Source: Pseudomonas fluorescens (lineage in GTDB: Bacteria > Pseudomonadota > Gammaproteobacteria > Pseudomonadales > Pseudomonadaceae). From it: a stretch of 64,000 bases of DNA. The first letter of the stretch is position 1, and every line of letters begins with the position of its first letter. The position numbers and the translations under genes were made by a program. The notes beneath the pieces are model-generated. The model saw only the letters and a list, made by a program, of their open reading frames with translations, had not been told where the DNA came from and ran no database searches. Of the stretch, positions 34,621-44,945 are shown piece after piece. The stretch covers positions 1-64,000 of the forward strand of contig NZ_JAGGOG010000024.1 in the NCBI RefSeq assembly GCF_018614655.1, given 5' to 3'.

Positions 34621-35970
34621 ATGGCCGCATCACCGGGCTTTTGGCTGCTGGCTTACGCCGCTATCGCCATCATTGCATTGATCGTGCTGATCGCACGTTA
34701 CCGGCTCAACCCCTTTATCGTCATCACCCTGGTGTCCATCGGCCTGGCGCTGCTGGCCGGGATGCCGGCGGATACGATCATGGGCTCCTACGAGGCCGGC
34801 GTCGGCAAAACCCTGGGGCATATTGCGCTGGTGGTGGCCCTGGGCACCATGCTCGGCAAGATGATGGCCGAGTCGGGTGGCGCCGAGCAGGTGGCGCGCA
34901 CGCTGATCGACCGATTCGGCGAGCGTAATGCTCACTGGGCCATGGTGTGCATTGCCTTCCTGGTCGGGCTGCCGCTGTTTTTCGAGGTCGGTTTTGTGTT
35001 GCTGGTGCCGATTGCCTTTACCGTGGCGCGGCGTGTCGGGGTGTCGATCCTGATGGTTGGTTTGCCGATGGTGGCGGGCCTGTCGGTGGTGCATGCGCTG
35101 GTGCCACCGCACCCGGCGGCGATGATGGCGGTATTGGCCTACAACGCCTCGGTGGGGCAAACCGTGCTTTACGCGATCCTGATCGGTATCCCGACGGCGA
35201 TCATTGCCGGCCCGGTGTACGCCAAGTTCATCGTGCCGCGCATTCACCTGCCGGCGGAAAACCCGCTGGAACGTCAGTTCATCGACCGCGAACCGCGCAC
35301 CCGTTTGCCGAGCTTCGCCCTGACCATGGGCACGATTCTGTTGCCGGTGGTGCTGATGATGATTGGCGGTTGGGCCAACCTGATTTCCACGCCGGGCACT
35401 GGTTTCAACCAATTCCTGTTGTTTATCGGTAACTCGGTGATCGCCCTGCTGGTGGCGACCCTGGTGAGTTTCTGGACCTTGGGCCTGGCCCAGGGCTTCA
35501 ACCGCGAGTCGATCCTCAAGTTCACCAACGAATGCCTGGCGCCGACGGCCAGCATCACCTTGCTGGTGGGCGCCGGTGGCGGTCTTAACCGGATCCTGGT
35601 GGATGCCGGTGTGACCAACGAAATCCTCGGTCTGGCCCACGCGTTCAATCTGTCGCCGCTGGTGATGGGCTGGTTGTTCGCCGCGCTGATGCGCATCGCC
35701 ACCGGTTCGGCCACTGTAGCCATGACCACCGCGTCGGGCGTGGTAGCGCCAGTAGCCCTGGGCCTGGGTTATCCCCACCCGGAATTATTGGTATTGGCCA
35801 CCGGCGCCGGCTCGGTAATCTTTTCCCACGTGAATGACGGCGGCTTCTGGCTGATCAAGGAATACTTCAATATGACGGTGATCCAGACCTTCAAGACCTG
35901 GACCGTGCTGGAGACCCTGATTTCGCTGGTCGCCTTCGGTCTGACTTACGGTCTGTCCTGCATTTTGTAA
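34621..35970 (+). CDS. GntP-family permease, probably for N-acyl-D-amino acids
   Basis: The 449-residue inner-membrane protein shows the gluconate:H+ symporter pattern: YRLNPFIVITLVSIGLALLAG, ALGTMLGKMMAESGGAEQVA, FEVGFVLLVPIAFTVA and ALVPPHPAAMMAV. GAGGAG lies seven bases before ATG 34621. The family moves gluconate and other small organic acids. The next genes encode an RpiR regulator and a D-aminoacylase, so the real substrate here is more likely an N-acyl-D-amino acid or D-amino acid. Confidence 0.85.
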   Translation: MAASPGFWLLAYAAIAIIALIVLIARYRLNPFIVITLVSIGLALLAGMPADTIMGSYEAGVGKTLGHIALVVALGTMLGKMMAESGGAEQVARTLIDRFGERNAHWAMVCIAFLVGLPLFFEVGFVLLVPIAFTVARRVGVSILMVGLPMVAGLSVVHALVPPHPAAMMAVLAYNASVGQTVLYAILIGIPTAIIAGPVYAKFIVPRIHLPAENPLERQFIDREPRTRLPSFALTMGTILLPVVLMMIGGWANLISTPGTGFNQFLLFIGNSVIALLVATLVSFWTLGLAQGFNRESILKFTNECLAPTASITLLVGAGGGLNRILVDAGVTNEILGLAHAFNLSPLVMGWLFAALMRIATGSATVAMTTASGVVAPVALGLGYPHPELLVLATGAGSVIFSHVNDGGFWLIKEYFNMTVIQTFKTWTVLETLISLVAFGLTYGLSCIL

Positions 35971-35985
35971 CCGGGAGTTGACGTG

Positions 35986-36846
35986 ATGGACATCCTCTAC
36001 CAGATCCGCGCTCGCCAGGACTCATTCAGCGCCGGTGAAGGGCGTATCGCCAAGCTGATGCTGGAGGATGTCGGCTTTGCAGCGTCCGCCAGCCTGGAAG
36101 AGTTGTCGCTGCGGGCCGAGGTCAGCACCGCCACCTTGTCGCGGTTCGCCCGCAGCGTCGGTTGCCGTGACTTGCGTGACCTGCGCCTGCAACTGGCCCA
36201 GGCCAGCGGTGTTGGCAGCCGCTTCCTGGACCCGTCAGGTTTGCCGGAGCAGTCGGCATTTCACCGGCAGATTCTCGGTGACATCGAGGCGACCTTGCGT
36301 CAGCACCTGTCCGGGTTCAATCAGCACAGTTTTGTCGATGCCGTGAGTCTGCTGGGCAAGGCGCGGATGATCCATGCGTTTGGCATGGGCGGCCCGTCGA
36401 GCGTGGGCAGTGATGAGTTGCAAGTGCGCCTTGTACGTCTGGGTTATCCCATTGCCGCCTGTCACGACCCGGTGATGATGCGCGTGACCGCCGCCACTCT
36501 GGGGCCGGAGCACGCGCTGATCGTCTGCTCCCTGACCGGCCTCACGCCTGAACTGCTGGGCGTGGTGGAACTGGCCCGTAACTATGGAGCCCGTATCGTC
36601 GCCATCACCCTTGCCGATTCACCGCTGGCGCAATTGGCAGACGTGCTGCTGCCACTGCAATTGGCGGAAACCAGTTTTATCTACAAGCCCACGGCAGCGC
36701 GCTACGGAATGCTGCTGGCCATCGACGTGCTCGCCACTGAGCTGGCCCTGGCCATGCCGGACGATAACCAGGAACGCCTGCGACGGATCAAGCTGGCCCT
36801 GGACGATTACCGCGGTGGCGCCGATTGCCTGCCGCTTGGAGACTGA
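35986..36846 (+). CDS. RpiR-family regulator with SIS domain
   Basis: The 286-residue protein has the RpiR helix-turn-helix (GEGRIAKLMLEDVGFAASASLEELSLRAEVSTATLSRFARSVGC) and a C-terminal SIS sugar-phosphate-type domain (HAFGMGGPSSVGSDELQVRL, ALIVCSLTGLTPELLGVVELA). It sits between the permease and the D-aminoacylase in one operon and is probably their regulator. A GTG one codon earlier (35983) is an equally possible start; GGGAG lies upstream of both. Confidence 0.85.
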   Translation: MDILYQIRARQDSFSAGEGRIAKLMLEDVGFAASASLEELSLRAEVSTATLSRFARSVGCRDLRDLRLQLAQASGVGSRFLDPSGLPEQSAFHRQILGDIEATLRQHLSGFNQHSFVDAVSLLGKARMIHAFGMGGPSSVGSDELQVRLVRLGYPIAACHDPVMMRVTAATLGPEHALIVCSLTGLTPELLGVVELARNYGARIVAITLADSPLAQLADVLLPLQLAETSFIYKPTAARYGMLLAIDVLATELALAMPDDNQERLRRIKLALDDYRGGADCLPLGD

Positions 36847-36847
36847 A

Positions 36848-38311
36848 ATGAAGTACGACACGCTGATCCGCCAGGCCACGATCATTGATGGCAGTAACTC
36901 CCCAGGCTATGTCGCCGATGTGGCCCTGCGTGCGGGCCGGATCGAAAAGATTGGCGACCTGTCGGCTGCCCACGCCGAACATGAAATCGACGCCACCGGG
37001 CGAGTGCTGGCGCCGGGGTTTATCGACGTCCACACCCATGACGACACCGTGGTGATTCGCCAGCCGCAAATGCTGCCCAAGCTCAGCCAGGGCGTGACCA
37101 CGGTGATTGTCGGCAACTGCGGCATCAGCGCTTCACCGGTCAACTTGCGCGGCGATCCGCCGGACCCGATGAACCTGCTGGGCAACGCTGAGGCCTTTGC
37201 CTACCCACGGTTTTGCGATTACCGCGCCGCCGTCGAAGCGGCGCATCCTGCGGTCAACGTTGCCGCGCTGATCGGTCATACGGCACTGCGCAGTAATCAT
37301 ATGGACGACCTGCACCGCACCGCCACCGCCACCGAAATCGCCGCCATGCGCGTGCAATTACAGGAAAGCCTGGAGGCCGGAGCCCTGGGGTTATCCACAG
37401 GCCTGGCCTACGCCAGCGCATTCAATGCCGAAACCGATGAAGTGCTGCAACTGAGCGAAGAACTGACGGCGTTTGGCGCGGTGTACACCACCCATTTGCG
37501 CAGTGAATTCGAACCGGTGCTGGAGGCAATGGACGAGGCCTTTTTGATCGGCCGTCACGCCAAGGCACCGGTGATCATCTCCCACCTCAAATGCGCCGGC
37601 GCCGGCAATTGGGGTCGCAGCCCGCAGCTGTTGGCGTCCCTGGAGCTGGCCGCGAAGACTCATCCGGTGGGCTGTGATTGTTATCCCTATGCGGCCAGCT
37701 CCTCGACCCTGGACCTCAAGCAAGTCACGGATGCTTTTCGCATCACCATCACCTGGTCGACACCGCATCCGGACATGGGCGGCCGAGACTTGCAGGACAT
37801 CGCCGGCGAATGGGCAGTGCCGCTGATGGAAGCCGCACGCCGACTGCAACCGGCTGGCGCGGTGTATTACGGGATGGATGAAACCGACGTACAGCGCATC
37901 CTCAGTCATCCGTTGTCGATGATCGGTTCGGATGGTTTGCCGGAAGACCCGTTCCCGCATCCACGTTTGTGGGGCGCGTTTCCACGGGTGCTTGGGCACT
38001 TCAGTCGCGACCTGGGGCTGTTCCCGCTGCATACGGCGGTACACAAGATGACCGGGTTGTCAGCGGCGCGGTTTGGCCTGGCCGAACGCGGCGAAATTCG
38101 CGAAGGGCATTGGGCCGACCTGGTACTGTTCGACCCGTTGCGGGTGCGGGATGTGGCGGACTTCAAACAGCCGCAACGGGCGGCGGAAGGGATCGATGGA
38201 GTGTGGGTCAACGGTGTGTTGAGCTACAGCGACGGGCAGGCGAATGGGCAACGACCGGGACGCTTCCTGGCTCGCAGTGGGGATTTGCGCCGAGGCTTTG
38301 CGGCGCTCTAG
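36848..38311 (+). CDS. D-aminoacylase (N-acyl-D-amino-acid deacylase)
   Basis: The 487-residue amidohydrolase removes the acyl group from N-acyl-D-amino acids. It begins YDTLIRQATIIDGSN and has the metal motif FIDVHTHDD near residue 64, TTVIVGNCGISASPV with the typical Cys of D-aminoacylases, and later His/Asp ligands in VIISHLKCAG and MIGSDGLPEDPFPHPRLWG. These are distinctive for the family. It starts one base after the regulator stop. No D-amino-acid dehydrogenase lies beside it. Confidence 0.9.
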   Translation: MKYDTLIRQATIIDGSNSPGYVADVALRAGRIEKIGDLSAAHAEHEIDATGRVLAPGFIDVHTHDDTVVIRQPQMLPKLSQGVTTVIVGNCGISASPVNLRGDPPDPMNLLGNAEAFAYPRFCDYRAAVEAAHPAVNVAALIGHTALRSNHMDDLHRTATATEIAAMRVQLQESLEAGALGLSTGLAYASAFNAETDEVLQLSEELTAFGAVYTTHLRSEFEPVLEAMDEAFLIGRHAKAPVIISHLKCAGAGNWGRSPQLLASLELAAKTHPVGCDCYPYAASSSTLDLKQVTDAFRITITWSTPHPDMGGRDLQDIAGEWAVPLMEAARRLQPAGAVYYGMDETDVQRILSHPLSMIGSDGLPEDPFPHPRLWGAFPRVLGHFSRDLGLFPLHTAVHKMTGLSAARFGLAERGEIREGHWADLVLFDPLRVRDVADFKQPQRAAEGIDGVWVNGVLSYSDGQANGQRPGRFLARSGDLRRGFAAL

Positions 38312-38367
38312 AGATCGCTCGCAAACCCAGGCAATCGGTTGGTGTTTGTCGAAGGCTGACGCATACC

Positions 38368-38502
38368 TGTGGCGAGGGGGCTTGTCCCCCGTTGGGCTGC
38401 GAAGCAGACCCAGAGCCTGCAACTGAGTTCTACCTGGAATAACGCGGTGACCTTATTAGGGCTGCTTCGCAGCCCAACGGGGGACAAGCCCCCTCGCCAC
38501 AA
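38368..38502. repeat. REP pair with 40-bp perfect arms
   Basis: The left arm 38368-38407 starts TGTGGCGAGGGGGCTTGTCC and the right arm 38462-38501 is its exact reverse complement. It lies between the convergent D-aminoacylase and chemoreceptor genes and resembles the element in the antB-antC gap. Confidence 0.9.
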
Positions 38503-38531
38503 TAGAGTAGGGCATATTCCAAGAGGCGCAC

Positions 38532-40429
38532 TTACACCCGGAAGTGGCTCACCATCTGCTGCAACTGCCCGCCCAACCGCGCCAATTCCACACTGGACTT
38601 GGCCGTCTCGTCACTGGCCGCTGCGGTCTGTTCCGACACATCACGCACATTGACGATACTGCGGCTGATTTCCTCGGCCACGGCGCTTTGCTGTTCGGCA
38701 GCAGCGGCAATCTGCTGGTTCATCGACTGGATGTTCGACACCGTGCGGGTGATGTTTTCCAGAGAAACACCGGCTTTGCGGGTCAGTTCGACGCTGCTGT
38801 CGGTGAGGTTGCGGCTGTTGTTCATCACATTGGCCACTTGCTGGGTGCCGTTTTGCAAACCGGCCACCAGGCCTTCGATTTCTTCGGTGGATTTCTGCGT
38901 GCGCTGGGTCAAGCCCCGTACTTCGTCGGCCACCACGGCAAACCCGCGACCGGCTTCACCGGCGCGCGCCGCTTCAATCGCCGCGTTGAGGGCCAGCAGG
39001 TTGGTCTGTTCGGCCACCGCCTTGATCACGTCCATCACGCTGCCGATCTTGCTGCTTTCCTGTTGCAGCAACGCCATGGCGTCGGTGGAACGTGCCACTT
39101 CCTCGGCCAGGCGTTCGATCTGGGCGATGGCTTCAGCCACGACCTTGTCGCCCGCACGGGCTTCGCCGTCGGCGGCCGAGGCGGCTTGGGACGCTCCTGC
39201 ACGGTGGCGGTCATCTCGTGCATGGCGGTGGCCACTTGATCGGTCTCGATCTTCTGGCTGTTGACGCCGGCGCTGGTCTGTTCGGTAACAGCCGACAGTT
39301 CTTCGGCCGCGCTGGCGATCTGGGTCACGCCGTCGCGGATACCGGTGATCAACTCGCGCAGGGTGCTGCCCATGCGCTGGATGCCTTGCTGCAACACGCC
39401 GAGTTCGTCGCGGCGGGTCACTTGGATGTTGTGGCTCAAGTCCCCGGAGGCAATGCGTTCGACCACGGCCAGGGTGTCGCGCAGCGGCCGGGTGATCTGA
39501 CGGGTGATGATCAGTGCGGCGATGATGCCCACCAGCAATGCCAGGAAGGTGCTGATCAATTGCAGGCTGCGGGCCTGGGTGCTTTCCAGGTCACGGCGTT
39601 CGAGCTGGATCTCATACAGCTTGTCGCTGATGCCGAGAATGTCTGCGCCTTGAACGGTCATTTCCTGACGCGCCAGGACGATATTCGCGTTGGCCACTTT
39701 GTAACTTTGCAAGGCGCTGCGATAGGCGCCGAGGGCTGTTTCCAGTGAACCCAACTGGGCTTGCTCGGTGGAGCCCAATACCATGGCCAAATCTTTCACA
39801 CCTTTGACGGCGCCGTCGATCTGCGCCATGGCACGGGCCTCGGTGTCTGCGTTGGTGGTGGCGGTGTAGCCACGCACGTCGTAGCGGGCCAGTTGGAACT
39901 GGTCCTTGGCGTCGGTGATGGCCTTGAACTGGTCGAAACGGTCATCACTCAGGGGCATCTGGCGTACGCGGGTGTCCAGCGCGTCAATCAAGGCACCGGC
40001 CGCATCGGCACGGTCACCCATGGCTTGGCGCGCGGTGTTGCCGGCACGGTAGGCCTCGCGCATCTTGTTCAGGGACTGCTGGTAGGCGGTGATGACGTTT
40101 TTCTGTTCGTTGAGCAGCTTGAGGTTTTCCGGGCTCTTGAAGCTGGTCAGCAGTTTTTGCTGTTGCGCGACAAAACCGTCGAGGCTGGTCTGTACGTTTT
40201 GTGCGACGGTTTCGTCGCCGTTGGCCAGCATGTATTGCAGGCGAACAATGCGCAGCTTGGTCAGCGAGGCGTTGAGCTGAGTGATATCGCTCATCCAGTT
40301 GCTGCGGTCGATCAACCCGCCGAGGCTGGTCCAGCCGGTGAGGGCCAGGATCGAAGTCAGAAGCAGCACCAGGCCGAAGCCCAGGCCCAGTTTCAGGTTG
40401 ACGCTGATATTGCCGAACCAAGTATTCAT
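38532..40429 (-). pseudogene. Methyl-accepting chemotaxis protein broken by a frameshift
   Basis: The N-terminal part (from ATG 40429, MNTWFGNISVNLKLGLGFGL) has a first membrane helix, a helical periplasmic sensor of about 250 residues that looks like an HBM domain, a second helix (LQLISTFLALLVGIIAALII) and a HAMP domain. The signalling tip (EAARAGEAGRGFAVVADEVRGL) is encoded in another frame. The break is near 39194: the first frame reads VATAMHEMTATVQE and then nonsense, while the other frame resumes at SAADGEARAGDKVVAEAI. Comparison with the usual VQEVARNAxQA suggests that about 13 bases are missing. The first-frame product would lack the CheA/CheW-binding tip, so it is dead unless the break is a sequencing error. 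HBM receptors often sense organic acids. Confidence 0.8.
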
Positions 40430-40605
40430 CGAATTCCCCCAGGAACAGATTGCGTGTACATCAGTTGCTGGAAGAACGCCCAGCCGATGGATAGTCAGGA
40501 GGTATCGGCAGGCTGGGCGAGAGCTGAAACGATTTTTTTGTGCGGGCTGGATTCGCGGATAAAGGGTTGTGGGTGGCAAGCGCCCAGGGTGGGCGCTTGC
40601 GGGGA

Positions 40606-42441
40606 TCAGCGATCGGGAACGGCACCGGCAGGCAGTACGCTGAGGATCAACCGTGACGCAAAGTCTTGGCTCAGGTGCACCCGGTTATAGGCGACTTGAG
40701 GGCGTTGGGCCTGGCCTTCGGCTTCGCCGCTGTTGGGGTTGACGTCAAAGTGCGGGAAGTTGCCGCTGGCAATGTCCAGGCGCAAGCGATGGCCTTGCTT
40801 GAATAGATTGCAGGTGGAGAAGGGCTCAATCAGCACCTTGACCCGTTCACCGGGTTTCATCAGCGCAGGCTGCTCCCAGGAATCACGATAGCGGCAGCGG
40901 CGGATGCCATCGGTGATGTTCATTGCAAAACCTTCGGGGTAATCCGCGCTGGGCGGGTAAACATCCACCAGTTTGGCGGTGAAATCGGTATCGGGGGCGT
41001 CACTGTCGATCCACAGTTCAATCTGTACGGTGCCCGCGACGATCAGGTCTTCGCTCAGAGGTTCGGTCTGGAAGCTCAGCACATCGCTGCGTTCGGCCAG
41101 TGGGCTGTTATCGCCACGGGTGCCGAAGAAGTCCGGGCGCTCACGCTGATCGAAGGCACCGCCGACAAATACTGGCGCGCCTGAAGTCAGGGCTCCGCCG
41201 ATGGTGGGCACCGGGTCGGCGGGGTCGGCGTGATAGCCCAAGTGGGCATCGTCTTCGCCGGGGGCGGTGCAGACCAATTGGCGCTGTGCATTCAGATAAA
41301 GGCTCAGCGTTTGGCTACCGGGCAGTGGCCACTGCGAGCCGTGCAACCAGCGGCCGCCGTGTTGCAGGCGGCCATTTTCATCTTTGGCGCCACTGCCGCC
41401 GCCCATCAGGAACACGGCCACACTCGCCGCCGGTATTTTTGACGTGGGTTTGAGAGACTGCTCGAACCAGTCCAGGCGACAGCTCAGCCAATCCTTGGCG
41501 ACCTGACCGTCGAACGCCGCATTGGGCCCAAACTCGACATCGCCACTGTGGCTGATATTGCGGTCACCGTGCAGCCAGGGGCCCATGATCAATTGTTGAG
41601 GTCGTGTACTGCTATGGTGGAAAGCCGCGTAGTTGGCCAGGGTCGAACTGACATAGGCGTCGTACCAACTGGACATGAACAGCACTGGAATATCCGGTAA
41701 ATGCTCGTAATGACCTTCGGCGTAGATGCCGGGTTTCTTCCAATATGAACCGAATGCACCCTGGGCCCACTGGTCCAGCACATAGGCTTCGTATTCCGGC
41801 ACATGGCGCAGCGGCGATTGACCGGGTTGCCAGGGCATGCGGCTGAACCAGTAGTGAATGTCCTCTTGCTCCAGCGCTTCACGGATCAGCGGGTCAGCCA
41901 GGGCTGCGGGGCTTTCCTTGGCTTGGCGCCAGGCCCATGTGGCCTGCTTGAGCTCGAATGCGCCGCCCTGACGAATCCCGCACTGGTAGGCATTGGCGAA
42001 ACCACCACTGTCCAGCACCATGCTGCACAGCCCCGGTGGGTGCAGGCAGGCCATTGCCAGTTGGGTGTGGGCGGCGTAGGACAGGCCCATGCTGCCGACG
42101 TTGCCGTTGCACCAGGACTGTTCAACGATCCAGGCCAGGGTGTCGAAGCCGTCTTCGCCCTCGGCGGTGTACTTGGTGAACACCCCTTCGGAACCATACC
42201 GGCCACGGCAATCCTGGAAGATTGCGACAAAGCCCTGGGCGGTGAAACGCGCGGCCATTTGCTCACGAGAAATGTGCTGGCCATCGAGCTGTTTTTCCGA
42301 GCGCGAGGGTTTGCTCTTGTCGTAGGGGGTACGTTCGATCACTACCGGGAAGGGCCCTTCCAGACCCTGCGGCAAGTAGATATCGGTAGCCAGGTGGACG
42401 CCATCACGCATCGGAATCATCTGGTTGTACAGCATCTGCAT
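40606..42441 (-). CDS. CocE/NonD-family hydrolase (X-Pro dipeptidyl-peptidase-like)
   Basis: The protein has about 611 residues. It contains MIPMRDGVHLATDIYLPQG, ERTPYDKSK, FQDCRGRYGSEG and the nucleophile region VGSMGLSYAAHTQLA near residue 118, then a C-terminal jelly-roll (PLSEDLIVAGTVQIELWIDSDAPDTDFTAKLVDVYP). This is the CocE/glutaryl-acylase architecture, which hydrolyses esters or acyl-amide bonds. ATG 42441 has AAGGAAG upstream; an ATG ten codons earlier is also possible. It is co-directional with a YfcC-type transporter whose stop lies just upstream, implying that the hydrolase acts on the imported compound or its product. Confidence 0.83.
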   Translation of the reverse strand: MQMLYNQMIPMRDGVHLATDIYLPQGLEGPFPVVIERTPYDKSKPSRSEKQLDGQHISREQMAARFTAQGFVAIFQDCRGRYGSEGVFTKYTAEGEDGFDTLAWIVEQSWCNGNVGSMGLSYAAHTQLAMACLHPPGLCSMVLDSGGFANAYQCGIRQGGAFELKQATWAWRQAKESPAALADPLIREALEQEDIHYWFSRMPWQPGQSPLRHVPEYEAYVLDQWAQGAFGSYWKKPGIYAEGHYEHLPDIPVLFMSSWYDAYVSSTLANYAAFHHSSTRPQQLIMGPWLHGDRNISHSGDVEFGPNAAFDGQVAKDWLSCRLDWFEQSLKPTSKIPAASVAVFLMGGGSGAKDENGRLQHGGRWLHGSQWPLPGSQTLSLYLNAQRQLVCTAPGEDDAHLGYHADPADPVPTIGGALTSGAPVFVGGAFDQRERPDFFGTRGDNSPLAERSDVLSFQTEPLSEDLIVAGTVQIELWIDSDAPDTDFTAKLVDVYPPSADYPEGFAMNITDGIRRCRYRDSWEQPALMKPGERVKVLIEPFSTCNLFKQGHRLRLDIASGNFPHFDVNPNSGEAEGQAQRPQVAYNRVHLSQDFASRLILSVLPAGAVPDR

Positions 42442-42475
42442 GGGGGAAACACTTCCTTGAAAAACAGTCATCGAC

Positions 42476-43915
42476 TCAGTACCCGATCGCTACTGCTATG
42501 GCCAACAGCACCATCGCCAGTGCCGCATAGATCAAGAACAGCGGCAGGATGTAACGGGCCCACTGGCCCCAGCCCACTTGCGCGGTCGCCAGCAATACCA
42601 GCAGGCCGCTGGACGTTGGGGTGATCATGTTGGTCAGGCCGTTACCCATCAGGAACGCGAACACCGTGGTTTGTGGGCTGACGCCGGACAACTGCCCCAG
42701 CGGGCCGAAGATCGGCATGGTCACCGCCGCCTGGCCCGAGGTGGACGGGATCAACACATCGAGCCCCAATTGTGCGAAGAACATGCCGTAAGCCGAGACG
42801 ACCGGCCCGTGATCGCCCACCAGGTTGGCCAGGCTGTTGACGATGGTGTCCAGCACCTGTCCGGTACTGAGGATTATCTCTACGGCGGTCGCCAAACCGA
42901 TCAAGACGCCGGCGATCAACACCTTTTTCATGGCGTCGACAAAGGCGCTGGCAGCGACGCTGGCGCCGAGCCCGGCGATCACACTGAAGGCCACGGTCAG
43001 CAGCAGGTAGAACGCCGATAGCTCGTGGTATTTCCACTCCCAACGGTTGGAGGCATAGACCAGGAAGCCAATGCCGACACCCAGCAGCACCAGGTTCAAT
43101 AGGTGGCGCAGCGGCAGCGGCTTGCGTTCAAACGTGATTTGCGCGCTGGCGTCAAAACCGTGCTTGCGAATGCTCCACAAGACGAACGCAATGCCCACCA
43201 GCAAGAAGGTGCAATAGGCGAGGACGCGCATGCTCAAGCCGCTGAAAATCGGCAGCCCGACCATCGGCTGGGCCACTGAAAGCGCCACCGGGTTGGAGAT
43301 TGACGCCAGGTAACCAATCTTCACCGAGATGGTGACGATGGCCAGGCCGATCAGGTTCGACAGGCCCAAGCGGTTGGCCATTGCGACCATCAACGGCACG
43401 ATCAGGATGAATTCCTTGGCCAGGCCCATGAAGGTGCTGCCGGCGGAGAACACCAGCATCAGGCTGGGCACCAGCACATAGATATTGCCCCGGGTCAGCC
43501 CGAGCAGACGTTCCAGCCCGGCATCAATCACCCCGGCCTTGTTCAGTACGCCGAACATGCCGCCAATGAACAGCACCATGAAAATCAGCGCTGCACGTTT
43601 CTCGATGCCTTGGGGAATGGCCATGAAGCCTTCTATCAGCGACACCGGACGGGCCACGCTATCGTCGGTTTTGCGCGGCGCCAGGGAGAACAGTTGGCTG
43701 AGGGAGTCCTGTTTTTCCAGTACCTGATAGGAGCCGGGAACCACCAGGCCATTCTGGCGTTGGAACTTGCCCGAGTTCACCGCGTAGGTGAAGGCGACCG
43801 CGAGCAAGACGATGCTCAGCAGGATGATTGCCGGGTTGATTTGTTTGCGCTGTACGGGCTTGTCCACCGATGTTTCGGCGGGTGGTTGGGTACGGATAAT
43901 CTGCGGTTCGGTCAT
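42476..43915 (-). CDS. YfcC-family membrane transporter
   Basis: The 479-residue inner-membrane protein has about twelve hydrophobic helices, with IFMVLFIGGMFGVLNKAGVIDAGL and a C-terminal LDVLIPSTSGQAAVTMPIFGPL, motifs of the YfcC family (ion-transporter superfamily, related to DcuC). Substrates of the family are mostly unknown; carboxylates or amino acids are likely. It is the upstream partner of the CocE-like hydrolase, 34 bases from that gene's preferred start. Confidence 0.8.
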   Translation of the reverse strand: MTEPQIIRTQPPAETSVDKPVQRKQINPAIILLSIVLLAVAFTYAVNSGKFQRQNGLVVPGSYQVLEKQDSLSQLFSLAPRKTDDSVARPVSLIEGFMAIPQGIEKRAALIFMVLFIGGMFGVLNKAGVIDAGLERLLGLTRGNIYVLVPSLMLVFSAGSTFMGLAKEFILIVPLMVAMANRLGLSNLIGLAIVTISVKIGYLASISNPVALSVAQPMVGLPIFSGLSMRVLAYCTFLLVGIAFVLWSIRKHGFDASAQITFERKPLPLRHLLNLVLLGVGIGFLVYASNRWEWKYHELSAFYLLLTVAFSVIAGLGASVAASAFVDAMKKVLIAGVLIGLATAVEIILSTGQVLDTIVNSLANLVGDHGPVVSAYGMFFAQLGLDVLIPSTSGQAAVTMPIFGPLGQLSGVSPQTTVFAFLMGNGLTNMITPTSSGLLVLLATAQVGWGQWARYILPLFLIYAALAMVLLAIAVAIGY

Positions 43916-44027
43916 GCTGGCTGCCCCGGGCGCGTGCCCTGTCTGGGCAGGGTCAACACGCTGTTATTGTTGTGGGTAGTGACGCTTGTGGGGCGGACAC
44001 TAGGGCAAAATTTTTCCGGCCACAACG

Positions 44028-44945
44028 TTATGCGTGGGGTGGGTTGGGGTATGCGTTTTGTGCGGCCAGCCGCTGTTTGAGGTGTTCGGCAAAGGCCGTC
44101 ACCACCTGCGAGCGCGGCTCATCGGCGCGAAATGCCAAGCCAAACGCATAGGGCAACGCCGGTCGGAAAGGACGGATGACAATCGGCAAATGCAGAAAGT
44201 GACTGGCCAGCAAACCATTGACGATAGACACCCCCAGGCCTTCGGCGACAAAGCTGCACGCCGCGCCTACCGAATGCACCTCAACCCGCACCTGCGGCGT
44301 CAGGTTGGCGGCGCGCAAGATCTGGTTCAACTCCGCGCGCAGCGCCCGTTGCCGCCCCAGCATGACCAACGGAACGTCCCGCAAATGCTGAACCTCGATA
44401 AACGCGTGGCGGCTTAGCGGATGGTCTGCGGGCATCACGCACACGCCTTCGGTTTGCAACACGGGCTCAATGTCGAAATCGGGAATCTCGGTGGGCAGCC
44501 GCACAAAACCCAGGTCGGCAGAACGATCCAGCACGGCCCGTTCGATCATGTCATAGGAGCCGGTCAGCAACTCGACGACGATGTCCTCACGGTCCTTGAG
44601 AAACTCGGCAACAATGCGTGGCAGCAGCTCTTGGGTCATGCTGGTGGGCACCCCGACCTTGAGCAGGCTCTTGCGTGAACGGCCCACGCGCATTTCATCG
44701 GCCAGGCGCTGGATGCGCTGCATACCGTCCACCAGCCCGGCGACTTCGGTGAGCAGTTCTTCAGCTTCCGGGGTGGCCATCAACCGGCCCTTTTTCCGCA
44801 GGAACAGGGCAAAGCCCAAGGTGTCTTCCAGCTGGCTCAGCAGGCGGCTGACCGCTGATTGCGACAGGCCCATGCGGGTCGCTGCGCCGATGGTCGAGCC
44901 GGTGGACATGATCGCCTTGAAAGCTTCTAGCTGCTTGAGATTCAC
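44028..44945 (-). CDS. LysR-family regulator
   Basis: The 305-residue protein begins VNLKQLEAFKAIMSTGSTIGAATRMGLSQSAVSRLLSQLE, a standard LysR helix-turn-helix, with an effector domain (LLKVGVPTSMTQELLPRIVAEF). GTG 44945 has AGGAA at eight bases and begins the family sequence; the frame extends to 45095 without one. Its position between the hydrolase/transporter genes and a divergent OprD porin suggests that it controls that uptake and degradation set. The effector is unknown. Confidence 0.85.
   Translation of the reverse strand: MNLKQLEAFKAIMSTGSTIGAATRMGLSQSAVSRLLSQLEDTLGFALFLRKKGRLMATPEAEELLTEVAGLVDGMQRIQRLADEMRVGRSRKSLLKVGVPTSMTQELLPRIVAEFLKDREDIVVELLTGSYDMIERAVLDRSADLGFVRLPTEIPDFDIEPVLQTEGVCVMPADHPLSRHAFIEVQHLRDVPLVMLGRQRALRAELNQILRAANLTPQVRVEVHSVGAACSFVAEGLGVSIVNGLLASHFLHLPIVIRPFRPALPYAFGLAFRADEPRSQVVTAFAEHLKQRLAAQNAYPNPPHA

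Noticed and set aside
34630..35778. Minus-strand open frame of 382 codons
   Set aside because: It is antisense to the GntP-type permease, with shadow-type composition.
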